Shown here in pieces: positions 51,122 to 60,177 of a stretch of 64,000 bases of DNA (position 1 is the first letter of the stretch; the number at the start of each line of letters is the position of its first letter). Below the pieces are notes generated by a model. The model worked only from the letters and a program-made list of their open reading frames with translations. It was not told the DNA's origin and did not search any database. The stretch lies in the NCBI RefSeq assembly GCF_048320135.1, contig NZ_CP182947.1, positions 4,526,001 through 4,590,000 of the forward strand, read 5' to 3'. The stretch is from Ideonella_A sakaiensis_A. Its GTDB lineage: Bacteria; Pseudomonadota; Gammaproteobacteria; Burkholderiales; Burkholderiaceae_C. The position numbers and the translations under genes were made by a program.

Positions 51122-53728
51122 ATGATTGACAAGAAAAAGACTGCCGACCCTGCCGAAGTCGACGTCAACCAGCTGGTTGCCGAAAGCGATTCCGGCGGCC
51201 GTGCACCGGGCCCCTTCGTCCATCGGTTCATCGTCGTCGTCTGCATCTGCTGGAGCCTGTTCCAGCTGTGGATTGCTTCGCCGCTGCCGTTTTCTCTCGG
51301 CATCGGCGTCTTCAACGATACGCAGTCGCGCGCCATCCACCTGGCGTTCGCGATCTTTCTCGCCTTTCTGGCCTATCCGGCATTCAGCGCGTCGCCGCGT
51401 GACCGCGTGCCGGTTCTCGACTGGATACTGGCCGCCGTCGGCGCCTTGTGCGCGTCCTACCTGTTCGTCTTCTATGCCGAGCTTTCGACCCGGCCCGGAC
51501 AGCCGACGACCCAGGACCTGGCCGTCAGCGTGATCGGCATCGTGCTGCTGCTCGAAGCCACCCGCCGCGCGCTCGGCCTGCCGATGGTGATCGTCGCCTG
51601 CTTCTTCCTGCTCTATACCTTCGGCGGGCCCTACATGCCCGACCTGATCGCCCACAAGGGCGCGTCGCTGTCGCGTGCGATGTCGCACCAGTGGCTGACG
51701 ACCGAAGGCGTCTTCGGTGTCGCGCTCGGCGTCTCCAGCGGCTTCATCTTCCTGTTCGTCCTGTTCGGCTCGCTGCTCGACCGCGCCGGCGCCGGCAACT
51801 ATTTCATCCAGTCGGCATTTGCGCTGCTCGGCCACCTGCGCGGCGGCCCGGCAAAGGCAGCGGTTGTGTCTTCTGCCGCGACCGGCATCATCTCCGGTTC
51901 GTCGATCGCCAACGTCGTGACCACCGGCACCTTCACGATCCCGCTGATGAAGCGGGTCGGTTACCGCGGCGACCAGGCCGGCGCGGTCGAAGTGTCGAGT
52001 TCGGTCAATGGCCAGATCATGCCGCCGGTGATGGGTGCGGCGGCCTTCCTGATGGTCGAATATGTCGGCATCCCGTATACCGAGGTCATCAAGCACGCTT
52101 TCCTGCCGGCAATCATCTCGTACATCGCGCTGTTCTACATCGTCCACCTCGAGGCGCTGAAGGCCGATCTGCAAGGGCTGCCACGGCGCAGCGAGGCGAC
52201 CGCGATGCAGCGGCTGATCTCGTTTGTATCAACCGTGGCCGGCTTCATCGTGCTGGCCGGCATCGTCTATTACGGCATCGGCTGGCTGAAGGTGGTGCTG
52301 CCCGATGCCGCGATCTTCATCATCGGCATCGGCCTGCTGGCCGTTTATATCGGGCTGCTGTGGATCGGCTCGCGCCAGCCCGAACTGCACCTCGACGATC
52401 CGGATGCGCCGGTTTTCCAGTTGCCCGAGACGGCGCCGACGCTGCTGTCCGGCCTGCACTACCTGCTGTCGGTCGTGGTGCTGATCTGGTGCCTGATGAT
52501 CGAGCAGCTGTCGCCAGGGCTGTCGGCCTTCTGGGCGACGATCTTCATGATCTTCGTGATGCTGACGCAGCGGCCGCTGATCGCGATGCTGCGCGGCCGC
52601 GGCAATTTCGGTGCCGCATTCAAGGTCGGTGTCGGCGACCTGCTGGCCGGCCTCGAGGCCGGTGCGCGCAACATGATCGGGATTGGCGTCGCAACCGCGG
52701 CTGCCGGCATCATCGTCGGCACCGTCTCGCTGACCGGTGTCGGCCTGGTGATGACCGAGGTCGTCGAATTGCTGTCCGGCGGCAACCTGATGCTGATGCT
52801 GGTGCTGGTCGCCTTCGTCAGCCTGATCCTCGGCATGGGGCTGCCGACGACCGCGAACTACATCGTCGTCTCGACGCTGATGGCGCCGGTCGTCGTCGAA
52901 CTCGGCGCGCAGAGCGGCTTGATCGTTCCACTGATCGCGGTCCACCTGTTCGTCTTCTATTTCGGGCTGATGGCCGACGTGACGCCGCCGGTCGGACTGG
53001 CGTCGTTCGCCGCCGCGGCGATCGCACGGACAGATCCGATCAAGACCGGTGTCACCGCATTTTTCTACAGCATGCGCACCGCGATCCTGCCGTTCCTGTT
53101 CATCTTCAACACGCAGTTGCTGATGATCGGCATCGAGGGTCCGCTCCATCTGGTGCTGACGGTCGGCAGCGCGCTGATCGCGATGCTGATCTTTGCGGCA
53201 GCGACGCAGGGCTATTTCCTCGCCCGCTCGCGCTGGTACGAGACGATTGCGCTGCTGCTGATCACCTTCACGCTGTTCAGGCCCGGGTTCTGGTGGGACA
53301 TGGTCTATCCGCCGTACCAGGAGATGCCGCCGTCGCAGCTGATGAAGCTGGTCGAGGAGGCGCCGCCGAATACCGGCAAGCGGGTCTGGGTCGAGGGCAT
53401 CAACATCGACGGCAAGGAAATCCGCAAGGGCGTGCTGCTGCCGCTCGGCGAGCCCGGGCCGGCCCGTGAACGGCTTGCCAAGCTCGGGGTGACGATCGTT
53501 CCGCTCGGCAACGAGATGCAGATCGCGCAGGTCAAGTTCGGCTCGCGGGCCGAGAAACTCGGCCTCGAGCAGGGCTTCAACGTCGCGAGCATCGAGGTTC
53601 CGGCCGAGCGCCCGGCCAAGGAATGGATGTTCGTGCCGGCGCTCGTGCTGCTGGCGCTGGTGATCTTCCTGCAGCGACCGCGAATCCGGCGCACGCCGGC
53701 GGCTGCCAAGCCGGCTGTCTCGGTCTGA
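51122..53728 (+). CDS. Fused TRAP permease (4TM + 12TM, DctQM type) with DUF3394-like C-terminal tail
   Basis: This gene encodes 868 residues. ATG 51122 follows GGAGGAGG; an earlier TTG at 51101 is rejected. The first 190 residues contain helices of the small-permease type, and the remainder about twelve helices with DctM-like segments SSAATGIISGSSIANVVTTG, SSSVNGQIMPPVMGAAAFLM and a second-half copy (GMGLPTTANYIVVSTLMAPV). After the last transport helix, from about residue 740, a soluble domain (GKRVWVEGINIDGKEIRKGVLLPLGEPG ... GSRAEKLGLEQGFNVASIEVP) resembles the PDZ-like DUF3394 domain of TAXI-system permeases, followed by one more helix. It imports the ligand of the preceding binding protein. 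Confidence 0.92.
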   Translation: MIDKKKTADPAEVDVNQLVAESDSGGRAPGPFVHRFIVVVCICWSLFQLWIASPLPFSLGIGVFNDTQSRAIHLAFAIFLAFLAYPAFSASPRDRVPVLDWILAAVGALCASYLFVFYAELSTRPGQPTTQDLAVSVIGIVLLLEATRRALGLPMVIVACFFLLYTFGGPYMPDLIAHKGASLSRAMSHQWLTTEGVFGVALGVSSGFIFLFVLFGSLLDRAGAGNYFIQSAFALLGHLRGGPAKAAVVSSAATGIISGSSIANVVTTGTFTIPLMKRVGYRGDQAGAVEVSSSVNGQIMPPVMGAAAFLMVEYVGIPYTEVIKHAFLPAIISYIALFYIVHLEALKADLQGLPRRSEATAMQRLISFVSTVAGFIVLAGIVYYGIGWLKVVLPDAAIFIIGIGLLAVYIGLLWIGSRQPELHLDDPDAPVFQLPETAPTLLSGLHYLLSVVVLIWCLMIEQLSPGLSAFWATIFMIFVMLTQRPLIAMLRGRGNFGAAFKVGVGDLLAGLEAGARNMIGIGVATAAAGIIVGTVSLTGVGLVMTEVVELLSGGNLMLMLVLVAFVSLILGMGLPTTANYIVVSTLMAPVVVELGAQSGLIVPLIAVHLFVFYFGLMADVTPPVGLASFAAAAIARTDPIKTGVTAFFYSMRTAILPFLFIFNTQLLMIGIEGPLHLVLTVGSALIAMLIFAAATQGYFLARSRWYETIALLLITFTLFRPGFWWDMVYPPYQEMPPSQLMKLVEEAPPNTGKRVWVEGINIDGKEIRKGVLLPLGEPGPARERLAKLGVTIVPLGNEMQIAQVKFGSRAEKLGLEQGFNVASIEVPAERPAKEWMFVPALVLLALVIFLQRPRIRRTPAAAKPAVSV

Positions 53729-53755
53729 TCGGCCGCGTCGGCGGGCCGCGCCGGC

Positions 53756-55105
53756 TCAGTGGCCGGCGTGGTCGCCGTCGAGCGAATGCAGGCGCGCGTG
53801 GATGCGCCGCGTCGTCCGCCAGGTTGCCCACAACACCAGCGGGATCAGCGCGCCGGCGGCAATCTCCGGATTGATCGGTACGCCGATCGCCTTCGCCGAC
53901 TTGCTGACGTAATACAGCAGGCTGACGACGTAATACGAAATCGCCGCGATCGACAGGCCCTCGACGGTGGTCTGCAGCCGCAGCTGCATCTGTTGTCCAC
54001 GGGTGATCTTCTGCAGCAACTGCTGGTTCTGCACCTCGGTCGCGATATCGACCCGCGTGCGCAACAGGCCGCTGCTGCGTTCGACCCGTTGCGCAAGCGA
54101 CGACAGGCGCTGCGCGGTGGCAGCCACCGTCGCGATCGCCGGGCGCAGCCGCCGGCGCATGAATTCGCCGATCCTCTGCGTGCCGGGAATCGCTTTTTCG
54201 CGCATCTCGGCGATTCGCTCGTCGACCAGCGCCGCATAGGCCTGCGTCGCAGAAAACCGGTAGGCATGGTCGGCGGTCGCGCTTTCGATCGTCGACGCCA
54301 GCGCGACCAGCTGGTCGAGCAGATCCTGGTACGAGGCCTGCTTGGCGGCAAACTGGCCGGTGATCGTTGCCAGCGCGGTTTCCGACTCGGTGATCATCGG
54401 GCCCAGCGCCTTTGCCACCGGCAGGCCGCGCAACGCGAGCAGCCGGTAGGTCTCCAGTTCGAGCAGCCGCTGGCTGATGCGGCCGGCGCGGGTTTCGCTG
54501 GTGCCCGGCGGCGCGATCACCAGCATGCGCTCGAAGCCGCTGTCGTCGAGCTGGAAATCGGTGACCGCGAGCGAGTGGCCGTTGCCGAGCAGCGATGCCA
54601 CCACCGGATGCTCGCCAAACCATTGCTGGGCCCGGGCCAGGCAGGCATCGGGATCTTCGAGCGTCTGCGAAACGAAGACCTGCTGGATCGCGGCGATCGT
54701 CCGGCCCGGAATGCCGCGCAGCCATTCGCGATCGATCAGCATCGTGCCGAGCAGGTCCGGTTCCCGGCGGTCCAGCCCGGCCTCGGCCGGCAGCGGCTGG
54801 AACAGCGTATAGCGGGTGAATTCCGAATGGCGTTCCCAGCGCAGCAGCTGGCCATCCAGAGGCAGACGCAGGAAGTTGCGATCGAGTGCCGCCTGCGGCA
54901 GATCGTCATGACCGGGCAGGCGGCGCAGATGGGCCCACTCGTCGGCCCGGTCAACGCCCTTGTTCGAGACCGCGACATGGATCACCAGCGCCGGCACGCG
55001 GATTCGCGCCGATGGGCGGGCATGCACCTCGTTGTGCAATTCCTCGCGCAACGGGTGGTCGGCGGGCAGGGCAAGGGCCTGCGCCGGAGATTCTGTCGAC
55101 TGCAT
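53756..55105 (-). CDS. DUF3422 family membrane protein
   Basis: This gene encodes 449 residues from ATG 55105; the longer frame to 55390 is rejected because its extra codons read as noise. The N-terminal part begins with the DUF3422 hallmark HPLREELHNEVHARPSARI, then a globular domain of about 300 residues (ITESETALATITGQ ...) and a helical region. Two helices near the C-terminus (SIAAISYYVVSLLYYVSKSA and AGALIPLVLWATWR) anchor it in the inner membrane. The family is common in proteobacteria with unknown function. It converges with the fused TRAP permease (27 bases between stops) and is divergent from an MFS gene. Confidence 0.84.
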   Translation of the reverse strand: MQSTESPAQALALPADHPLREELHNEVHARPSARIRVPALVIHVAVSNKGVDRADEWAHLRRLPGHDDLPQAALDRNFLRLPLDGQLLRWERHSEFTRYTLFQPLPAEAGLDRREPDLLGTMLIDREWLRGIPGRTIAAIQQVFVSQTLEDPDACLARAQQWFGEHPVVASLLGNGHSLAVTDFQLDDSGFERMLVIAPPGTSETRAGRISQRLLELETYRLLALRGLPVAKALGPMITESETALATITGQFAAKQASYQDLLDQLVALASTIESATADHAYRFSATQAYAALVDERIAEMREKAIPGTQRIGEFMRRRLRPAIATVAATAQRLSSLAQRVERSSGLLRTRVDIATEVQNQQLLQKITRGQQMQLRLQTTVEGLSIAAISYYVVSLLYYVSKSAKAIGVPINPEIAAGALIPLVLWATWRTTRRIHARLHSLDGDHAGH

Positions 55106-55238
55106 GGCGATGGTCGGAAGTCCTGGATGTCTGGGGCTGTCGGCATGCCCGCCGCGGCATTCGGCGGAGCTGCCCCGATTGTCGTGCCGCGCGGCGGCCC
55201 GGCTCTTTCGATCAGAATCGGCGCATGAGATCGAAGCC

Positions 55239-56894
55239 ATGAACCCGCCCAGCGAACCTCGTCCGGCGGCTCCGGACCCGGCTGCGGCGGCCGGGCCGCC
55301 GCAAAGCGGCAGCTCCGCGTCGATCATCGGCCCGTTGCGCGATCCGGTCTTCCGGATGTTGTGGCTCGCCTGGCTGGCGGCGAATGTCACGATGTGGATG
55401 AACGATGTCGCGTCGGCGTGGCTGATGACCTCGTTGACCGACAGCGTCGTGATGGTCGCGCTGGTGCAGGCGGCATCGACCTTGCCGGTTTTCGTGCTCG
55501 GCCTGCCGAGCGGCGCGCTCGCCGATATCGTCGATCGCCGGCGCTATTTCGCGATGACCCAGCTGTGGGTGGCGCTTGTCGCGGTGCTGCTTGGCGTGCT
55601 TGCATTGACCGAAGCGCTCAGCGCGCCGCTGCTGCTCGCGTTGACCTTTGCCAACGGCATCGGCATGGCGATGCGCTGGCCGGTATTTGCCGCGATCGTG
55701 CCGGAAGTCGTCAAGCGGCCCGACCTGCCGTCGGCGCTGGCGTTGAACGGCATCGCGATGAACATGTCCCGCGTGATCGGACCGGTCGTCGCCGGCGCCT
55801 TGCTCGCCAGCGCCGGCAGCCCTTATGTCTTCCTGCTCAATGCGATCCTGTCGGTCTCGGCATTTTTCCTGATCCTGCGCTGGCGCTCGCAACGCAAGGC
55901 GAGTGCGCTGCCCGGCGAACGTTTTCTCGGCGCGATGCGGGTCGGCGTGCAGCACGTCAGGGAATCGCCACGGATGCGCGTCGTGCTGGTGCGGATCTTC
56001 CTGTTTTTTCTGCAGACGACGGCGCTGACCGCGTTGCTGCCGCTGATCGCGCGTGCGATTGGCGGCGGCGCCGGCACCTTCACGATGCTGCTGGCCGCGA
56101 TGGGCACGGGCGCGGTGATCGTCGCGCTGTTCCTGCTGCCGATGTTGCGCGGCCGGCTCGATCGCGACGACCTGGTCCGCTGGGGCACGGTGATCCATGC
56201 GGTGGCTGCGGTTGTCGTCGTGTTGTCACCGACGATCTGGCTCGCGGTGCCGGCGATGATGATCGCCGGCATGATGTGGCTGGCGGTGGCCAATTCGCTG
56301 ACGCTGGCGGCGCAGATGGCCTTGCCCGACTGGGTCAGGGCACGCGGCATGTCGATCTACCAGATGGCGCTGATGGGTGGCAGTGCCGCCGGCGCGGCGC
56401 TGTGGGGTTATGTGGCCAGCCACAGCACGTTGGCAATCGCCATCATCAGCGCATCGGTGGCCGGACCGCTGGTGCTGCTGCTGACGCGCCGGCTGACCGT
56501 GGGCGGTGTTGCCGATGAAGACCTGACGCTGACCAGCCCGATCAGCCTGGCGCGGCCGCCGGTGATCGAGTTGCATGGCGACGAAGGCCCGGTGATGGTG
56601 ACGGTTGAATACCACGTCGATCCGGCACGGGCGGCCGAATTTTCGGAGGTGATGCGAGAGACCCGGCAGGCCCGGCTGCGCCAGGGCGCGTTGTCCTGGG
56701 GATTGTTCCGTGATACCGCCGATCCCGGGCGCTACATCGAATATTTTCTCGACGAAAGCTGGATCGAGCACCAGCGGCGCCTCGAACGCTTCACGAATGC
56801 GGATGTCGGGCTGCGTGCGCGCCGGCTGAGTTTCCAGCTCGGCGATGAACTGCCGCTCGTCAACCGCTATATCGCCGATTCGATCGATCGTTAG
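55239..56894 (+). CDS. MFS transporter with C-terminal monooxygenase-like domain (MFS_3 type)
   Basis: This gene encodes 551 residues from ATG 55239. After a Pro/Ala-rich head there are about 10-12 helices, with loop motifs ALADIVDRRRY and LALNGIAMNMSRVIGPVVAGALL typical of the MFS_3 / EntS-like group. Residues about 440-551 form a soluble domain (VMVTVEYHVDPARAAEFSEVMRETRQARLRQGA, and a SWGLFRDTADPGRYIEYFLDESW segment) resembling a ferredoxin-like antibiotic-biosynthesis-monooxygenase fold, which is usual for this subfamily. Exported substrate unknown. The 3' end overlaps by four bases the end of a convergent small gene. Confidence 0.87.
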   Translation: MNPPSEPRPAAPDPAAAAGPPQSGSSASIIGPLRDPVFRMLWLAWLAANVTMWMNDVASAWLMTSLTDSVVMVALVQAASTLPVFVLGLPSGALADIVDRRRYFAMTQLWVALVAVLLGVLALTEALSAPLLLALTFANGIGMAMRWPVFAAIVPEVVKRPDLPSALALNGIAMNMSRVIGPVVAGALLASAGSPYVFLLNAILSVSAFFLILRWRSQRKASALPGERFLGAMRVGVQHVRESPRMRVVLVRIFLFFLQTTALTALLPLIARAIGGGAGTFTMLLAAMGTGAVIVALFLLPMLRGRLDRDDLVRWGTVIHAVAAVVVVLSPTIWLAVPAMMIAGMMWLAVANSLTLAAQMALPDWVRARGMSIYQMALMGGSAAGAALWGYVASHSTLAIAIISASVAGPLVLLLTRRLTVGGVADEDLTLTSPISLARPPVIELHGDEGPVMVTVEYHVDPARAAEFSEVMRETRQARLRQGALSWGLFRDTADPGRYIEYFLDESWIEHQRRLERFTNADVGLRARRLSFQLGDELPLVNRYIADSIDR

Positions 56895-57295
56895 ACAGCG
56901 GCCGCGCGCGAAGCCTTGGCAGGTGGGCGGCGCTGGAAGGCCGGTGTGAAATGGCGGTCGAATTCGTCGGCCTGCACCTTGTCGATGCGGCCTTCGCAAC
57001 TCGACGGCAGGCCGATGCTCTCGACCCGACTCCAGACCGGCAGTTCGCAGAACAGCCAGGTCAGGTGGCGCGTTTCGGCCGGCTCGGGGAAGGATTGGCC
57101 GCCGCGGCCGTCGGCATGGGTGCGCATTTCGGTGCGCCGGCGCAATTCGATTCGCAGCAGGCCGGCCTCATCACGGCGCACCAGCGTCAGGTCGCACATC
57201 GCCAGCCGGCGCCAGACGCTGCAGCCCACGATGATCAGCAACAACACGACCAGACTCGACAACACGACAAAACCACTCCGCTTCTTCGACACCAC
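56891..57295 (-). CDS. Small single-helix membrane protein, hypothetical
   Basis: From GTG 57295 this gives 134 residues; TTG 57310 or GTG 57292 are alternative starts and none has a good ribosome-binding site. One N-terminal hydrophobic helix (FVVLSSLVVLLLIIVGC) is followed by about 105 polar residues rich in Arg and Glu, with LVRRDEAGLLRIELRRRTE. A Cys at the helix end might look like a lipobox, but the sequence IIVGC-SVW is atypical. No family was recognised. It converges on the MFS gene with a four-base overlap. Reality of the gene is fairly likely from codon bias. Confidence 0.5.
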   Translation of the reverse strand: MVSKKRSGFVVLSSLVVLLLIIVGCSVWRRLAMCDLTLVRRDEAGLLRIELRRRTEMRTHADGRGGQSFPEPAETRHLTWLFCELPVWSRVESIGLPSSCEGRIDKVQADEFDRHFTPAFQRRPPAKASRAAAV

Positions 57296-57429
57296 ACGGG
57301 CAAGCTGCAAGACAGGAGCAAGCTTCGGACCCGGGTCGGTGACTGTAGCGATGATGCGACAGGCCTCCTAGCACGTAAACCCTGAACAAATGGCGAAGTT
57401 GTGGATATTTCACGACAGCGCGGCCGAGC

Positions 57430-58284
57430 TCAACCGAAGATCGCCACCACCTGGTAAGCGAGCGCAGCCAATTCACCCGACGGTGCCCAGATACGGGCCG
57501 CATGGTTGACATACCCATCGTCGACGAGCAGCGATTCGTTGTCGGCGCGCCACCAGCCGTCGCGCGGCGTCGGGTCGCGCAGCGGCCGCAGTTCAAGCGC
57601 CCAACTGACCGAACTGGCCGGCGGGCGCTGGCTGAACTGCCCGGTCGCCGGCGTCGGCGACACATCGGCGAACAACACCGTCAACATCTCGTCGTCGAGG
57701 CCGTCGCCATCGACCATCCGCATGTGGATGCGTGTCGCCAGGCCCGGATCGCTGCTGCCCGGCTGCGGCCCATGGTCCCAGCGCATGTCGAAATGGCGCA
57801 GAAACTGCGGTGCTGCCCCGGCCCGCACGCGTGGCGGCAGTTCGTCGGGCGCACAACTCGGCTCCGGGCGGCGCAGCAACTGCGTGCGCATCGACGATTC
57901 ACGGGCCTGGGCGAAGACGCCGAGCAGCACCGCGGCAACTTCGCCGTGCTGGTGCAGCGTCGCCTGCAGCTGTCGCACATTGCGGCCCTGGCGCAGCAGC
58001 ACCACATCGGCGGTGACGCTGCCGACCGTGACCGGCCCGACAAAACTCGTCTGCAAGGCCCGCAAGACAAATGGCCCGGTCGCGCCCGGCTGCAGGTCGC
58101 GCATCGCCTGCAGGCCGAAAGCCGAGGTCAGGCCGCCGAAAGCGGTCCGCCCCTGCGCCCAGTCTTCGGTGACGTCGAATTCGACCTGCACCGTCGAGCC
58201 GTCGCCGGCCCGGCTGATCCGGCGCTGGTCGATCAGTCGGGCAAACGGGATCAGCGGCGGCGAGTTGTCGGCATGTAACGTCAT
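57430..58284 (-). CDS. TesB-like acyl-CoA thioesterase (double hotdog)
   Basis: This gene encodes 284 residues from ATG 58284. It has two hotdog halves: the first contains VTEDWAQGRTAFGGLTSAFGLQAM, the typical helix start of thioesterase domains, then LRALQTSFVGPVTVGSVTADVVLLRQGRNV; the second contains WALELRPLRDPTPRDGWWRADNESLLVDDGYVNHAARIWAPSGELAALAYQ. These elements match the 4HBT_3/TesB-like family that releases free acids from acyl-CoA. No catalytic triad can be fixed by eye and the chain-length preference is unknown. It is divergent from the potassium channel gene, 82 bases away. Confidence 0.82.
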   Translation of the reverse strand: MTLHADNSPPLIPFARLIDQRRISRAGDGSTVQVEFDVTEDWAQGRTAFGGLTSAFGLQAMRDLQPGATGPFVLRALQTSFVGPVTVGSVTADVVLLRQGRNVRQLQATLHQHGEVAAVLLGVFAQARESSMRTQLLRRPEPSCAPDELPPRVRAGAAPQFLRHFDMRWDHGPQPGSSDPGLATRIHMRMVDGDGLDDEMLTVLFADVSPTPATGQFSQRPPASSVSWALELRPLRDPTPRDGWWRADNESLLVDDGYVNHAARIWAPSGELAALAYQVVAIFG

Positions 58285-58366
58285 CTGCCGATTATCGAGA
58301 GCTTGGCCAGCCGGTGCGACAGCGGCGGCTTTGCCACAATGCAGACATCCATCCGCAGCAAGCAGC

Positions 58367-59248
58367 GTGACCAGCCCGCCCCCATCCTCCCCGATCCGCA
58401 ACGATGCGGACTCGCGTTTCGGAGCGCCCGAAGAGGGGCTGCGCCGGCGCGTCTACGTCGTGATCTTCGAGGCCGATACGGTCGCCGGTCGCCGGTTCGA
58501 CCTGTTGCTGATCTGGGCGATCATCGTCAGCGTCAGCGTCGTCGTGCTCGACAGCGTCGGTCCGTTCCGCGCCCGTTACGGCGATGTCTTCAGCGCCGCC
58601 GAATGGTTTTTCACGCTGCTGTTCAGCGCCGAATACCTGGCCCGGCTGTGGTGCGTGCGCCGGCCGCTGGTTTATGCGCGCAGTGTTTTCGGGCTGATCG
58701 ACCTGATCGCGGTGCTGCCGACCTACCTTGCACTGTTTTTCCCGGGGCTGTCGGCACTGATCGACGTGCGGGTGCTGCGGCTGCTGCGGATCTTCCGGGT
58801 GCTGAAGATGGGCGCCTATGTCGCCGAGTTCCAGTCGCTCGGTGATGCGCTGCGGTCGAGCCGGCGCAAGATCCTGGTTTTCCTGATGTTCGTGATGCTG
58901 GTCGTGTTGCTGATGGGCACCCTGATGTACGTGATCGAGGGCCCGGCCAGCGGCTTCACGAGCATTCCGGTCGGTGTCTACTGGGCGATCGTCACGATGA
59001 CGACCGTCGGTTTCGGCGACATCACGCCGCAGACCGACCTCGGCCGCTTCATCGCCTCGTGGCAGATGCTGATCGGCTGGGGCATCCTGGCGGTGCCGAC
59101 CGGCATCGTAAGCGCCGAATTTGCCGCGCAACGGATCCGCCCGACGACGACGCGCACCTGCGCCGAATGTCTGAGCATCGGCCATGAGCCGCGGGCGAAG
59201 TTCTGCCGCGATTGCGGCGCCAGATTACCTCCGGTCAGGGCCTCCTGA
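58367..59248 (+). CDS. Voltage-gated potassium channel subunit with C-terminal zinc ribbon
   Basis: This gene encodes 293 residues from GTG 58367, the only reasonable in-frame start near the first helix. It is a six-helix voltage-gated cation channel: S1 about 45-62, S2 about 77-95, S3 about 108-124, a charged S4 (Arg135, Arg138, Arg141, Arg144, Lys147), S5 about 169-188, and S6 about 230-252. The selectivity filter TVGFGD is at 213-218, giving K+ selectivity. The tail has Cys265-x2-Cys268 and Cys280-x2-Cys283, a small zinc ribbon seen in this bacterial Kv subfamily. The ligand or role of the ribbon is unclear. The mutarotase gene follows 27 bases later and may be co-transcribed. Confidence 0.9.
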   Translation: MTSPPPSSPIRNDADSRFGAPEEGLRRRVYVVIFEADTVAGRRFDLLLIWAIIVSVSVVVLDSVGPFRARYGDVFSAAEWFFTLLFSAEYLARLWCVRRPLVYARSVFGLIDLIAVLPTYLALFFPGLSALIDVRVLRLLRIFRVLKMGAYVAEFQSLGDALRSSRRKILVFLMFVMLVVLLMGTLMYVIEGPASGFTSIPVGVYWAIVTMTTVGFGDITPQTDLGRFIASWQMLIGWGILAVPTGIVSAEFAAQRIRPTTTRTCAECLSIGHEPRAKFCRDCGARLPPVRAS

Positions 59249-59275
59249 CACCGATCAGCACGAGGACCGACGACG

Positions 59276-60151
59276 ATGGTTGCGATCACGCTCAGCGAGT
59301 ACAACGGTCTGGACGCCGTGCAGCTGCGCTCCGGCGACGGCTCCTGCGCGACGGTGCTGCTGCACGGTGCGCAGGTCGTTTCGTGGCAGCCGGCCGGCAA
59401 GGGCGAACAGCTTTATCTGTCGCCGTCGGCGGTATTCGACGGCCGGACCGCGGTCCGCGGCGGGGTGCCGGTGATCTTTCCGCAGTTCGACCAGCGCGGC
59501 ACGTTGCCGCGCCACGGCTTTGCGCGCAACCGGCGCTGGCGGCCGCTCAGCATCGACAACGGTGCCAGCGACGCGCTGGCGGTGCTGCGCCTGGTCGACG
59601 ATGACGACACGATGGCGATCTGGCCGCACCGCTTCATTGCCGAGCTGAGTGTCCACCTGTCGCCGGCACGGCTCGACATCGAACTGTCGGTCGAGCACCG
59701 TGAGCCCGAGGATGCGGCGCCGCCGGCCGAGCCGCTGCGTTTTACCGCCGCGCTGCACAGCTATTTGAGGGTCGGCGACGCCGCGGCGGCACACGTCGAC
59801 GGGCTGCAGCGGCTGCGTTTTTTCGACAAGGTCCGCTCGACCGAGCAGGTCGACATGGCGCCGCAGCTGACGCCGGCCGGCGAACTCGACCGCATCTATT
59901 TCGACGTCGCCCGGCCACTTGTGCTGCGAGACGGCGAGCGGCGCATCACGATCGAGAACCACGGTTTCGACGACGTCGTCGTGTGGAATCCGGGGCCCGA
60001 GCTGGCGCGCCGCCTCGACGATCTGCCCGACGACGGCTGGCGCGAGATGTTGTGCATCGAGGCAGCGGCGATCGGCCGCCCGGTCGAAGTCCGGCCCGGC
60101 GACTGCTGGATCGGCCGGCAGACGATCAAGCTCGAGCAGCCGGAAGCCTGA
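59276..60151 (+). CDS. D-hexose-6-phosphate mutarotase (YeaD-like)
   Basis: This gene encodes 291 residues, the YeaD/aldose-1-epimerase-like beta-sandwich. Family anchors are visible: RGGVPVIFPQFDQRGTLPRHGFARNRRW at 61-88 with His80, ALHSYLRVGD with a second His, and the C-terminal CIEAAAIGRPVEVRPGDCWIGRQTI with Glu. It interconverts alpha and beta anomers of glucose 6-phosphate and similar sugars. The length matches E. coli YeaD (about 290). The enzyme fits the sugar metabolism represented by phosphofructokinase, although they are far apart. The gene ends in a perfect palindrome. Confidence 0.87.
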   Translation: MVAITLSEYNGLDAVQLRSGDGSCATVLLHGAQVVSWQPAGKGEQLYLSPSAVFDGRTAVRGGVPVIFPQFDQRGTLPRHGFARNRRWRPLSIDNGASDALAVLRLVDDDDTMAIWPHRFIAELSVHLSPARLDIELSVEHREPEDAAPPAEPLRFTAALHSYLRVGDAAAAHVDGLQRLRFFDKVRSTEQVDMAPQLTPAGELDRIYFDVARPLVLRDGERRITIENHGFDDVVVWNPGPELARRLDDLPDDGWREMLCIEAAAIGRPVEVRPGDCWIGRQTIKLEQPEA

Positions 60152-60169
60152 GAACCGGCGCGCCGGTTC
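60152..60169. terminator. Palindrome between two convergent genes, possible bidirectional terminator
   Basis: GAACCGGCG-CGCCGGTTC is a perfect 18-base palindrome directly after the mutarotase stop and nine bases before the stop of the opposite gene. As RNA it forms seven pairs with a CGCG loop. A T run (60181-60186) follows on the plus strand after a short spacer. Its location between two stops supports a terminator. Confidence 0.5.
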
Positions 60170-60177
60170 AGGCCGCG

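Noticed and set aside
55106..55390. N-terminal extension of the DUF3422 gene
   Set aside because: The extra 95 codons overlap the divergent MFS gene start and lack any conserved text; the family begins near the internal ATG at 55105.
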